A stretch of DNA of 49,997 bases from contig NZ_CAMLHC010000045.1 of assembly GCF_946479755.1 (NCBI RefSeq), positions 1-49,997 of the forward strand. The letters are read 5' to 3'. A model generated the notes under the pieces. It made no database searches. It was not told where the DNA came from and saw nothing but the letters and a program-made list of their open reading frames with translations. Positions 49,987-49,997 of this stretch are shown here, one piece after another (position 1 is the stretch's first letter; every line of letters starts with the position of its first letter). The stretch comes from an uncultured Chitinophaga sp. GTDB taxonomy: Bacteria > Bacteroidota > Bacteroidia > Chitinophagales > Chitinophagaceae. The position numbers were made by a program, and so were the translations under genes.

Positions 49987-49997
49987 ATGGAACAACA
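49987..49997 (+). CDS. Start of a probable FecR gene, truncated by the window
   Basis: An ATG at 49987 (reading M-E-Q) lies 88 bases after the sigma stop, the usual place of a FecR gene in this window. Only 11 bases are visible, so this is inferred from gene order. Confidence 0.35.

Overview
The window looks like a chromosomal segment of a soil-type member of the Bacteroidota, most likely family Chitinophagaceae and possibly the genus Chitinophaga. This is inferred from content: repeated ECF sigma / FecR anti-sigma / SusC / SusD cassettes, -7 boxes of the Bacteroidota type (TAnnTTTG), lipoproteins with Bacteroidota-style signals, and a G+C near 50 percent by eye. No rRNA, prophage, CRISPR array, transposase or insertion sequence was seen.

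Layout. 1-4400: the end of a SusC transporter, its SusD partner and a TlpA/DUF4369 thiol-disulfide lipoprotein or secreted protein. 4488-4558: tRNA-Gln(UUG). 4611-10675: a hybrid histidine kinase (-) divergent from a two-gene unit of a SWIM zinc-finger protein and a 945-residue helical protein (DUF6493-like). 10711-12795: a GlxA-type AraC regulator and glyceraldehyde-3-phosphate dehydrogenase. 12883-20409 (-): a complete sigma / FecR / SusC / SusD cassette. 20565-25000 (-): a UDP-galactopyranose-mutase-like FAD protein, a secreted propeller-like protein, tRNA-Gln(CUG) on +, an orphan HicB-like protein and a class C beta-lactamase-like serine hydrolase. 25115-26181 (-): an AT-rich three-gene cluster of a predicted ADP-ribosyltransferase-fold protein flanked by two related small proteins. 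26440-27237: an R2K/DUF4343-type ATP-grasp protein behind three tandem 11-bp palindromes. 27272-30263: DUF779 and aldehyde dehydrogenase divergent from an AraC regulator. 30353-37086: a second sigma / FecR / SusC / SusD cassette. 37136-39849: a subclass B3 metallo-beta-lactamase, an HxlR regulator divergent from an NmrA-type oxidoreductase, and a bacterial PH-domain protein. 40208-49013: a third sigma / FecR / SusC / SusD cassette, continued by cyanophycinase and isoaspartyl peptidase. 49342-end: the sigma factor of a fourth cassette, with the FecR gene beginning at the window edge.

How the genes work together. All three complete SusC proteins carry an N-terminal STN signalling domain, and each sits downstream of its own ECF sigma and FecR gene. 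Each cassette is therefore probably a cell-surface-signalling uptake system in which substrate binding at SusCD releases the sigma factor. The third cassette has a clear candidate substrate: cyanophycinase would cut multi-L-arginyl-poly-L-aspartate to beta-Asp-Arg and the isoaspartyl peptidase would split that dipeptide, so the locus reads as a cyanophycin (or beta-aspartyl peptide) utilisation locus. The other SusCD pairs carry no linked degradative enzyme that names a substrate.

The strongest candidates for something little described are the AT-rich cluster at 25115-26181 (toxin-antitoxin-like arrangement), the palindrome-controlled ATP-grasp gene at 26388-27237 and the cyanophycin-type SusCD locus at 40208-49013. 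All function names are from reading the sequences; no search was run.
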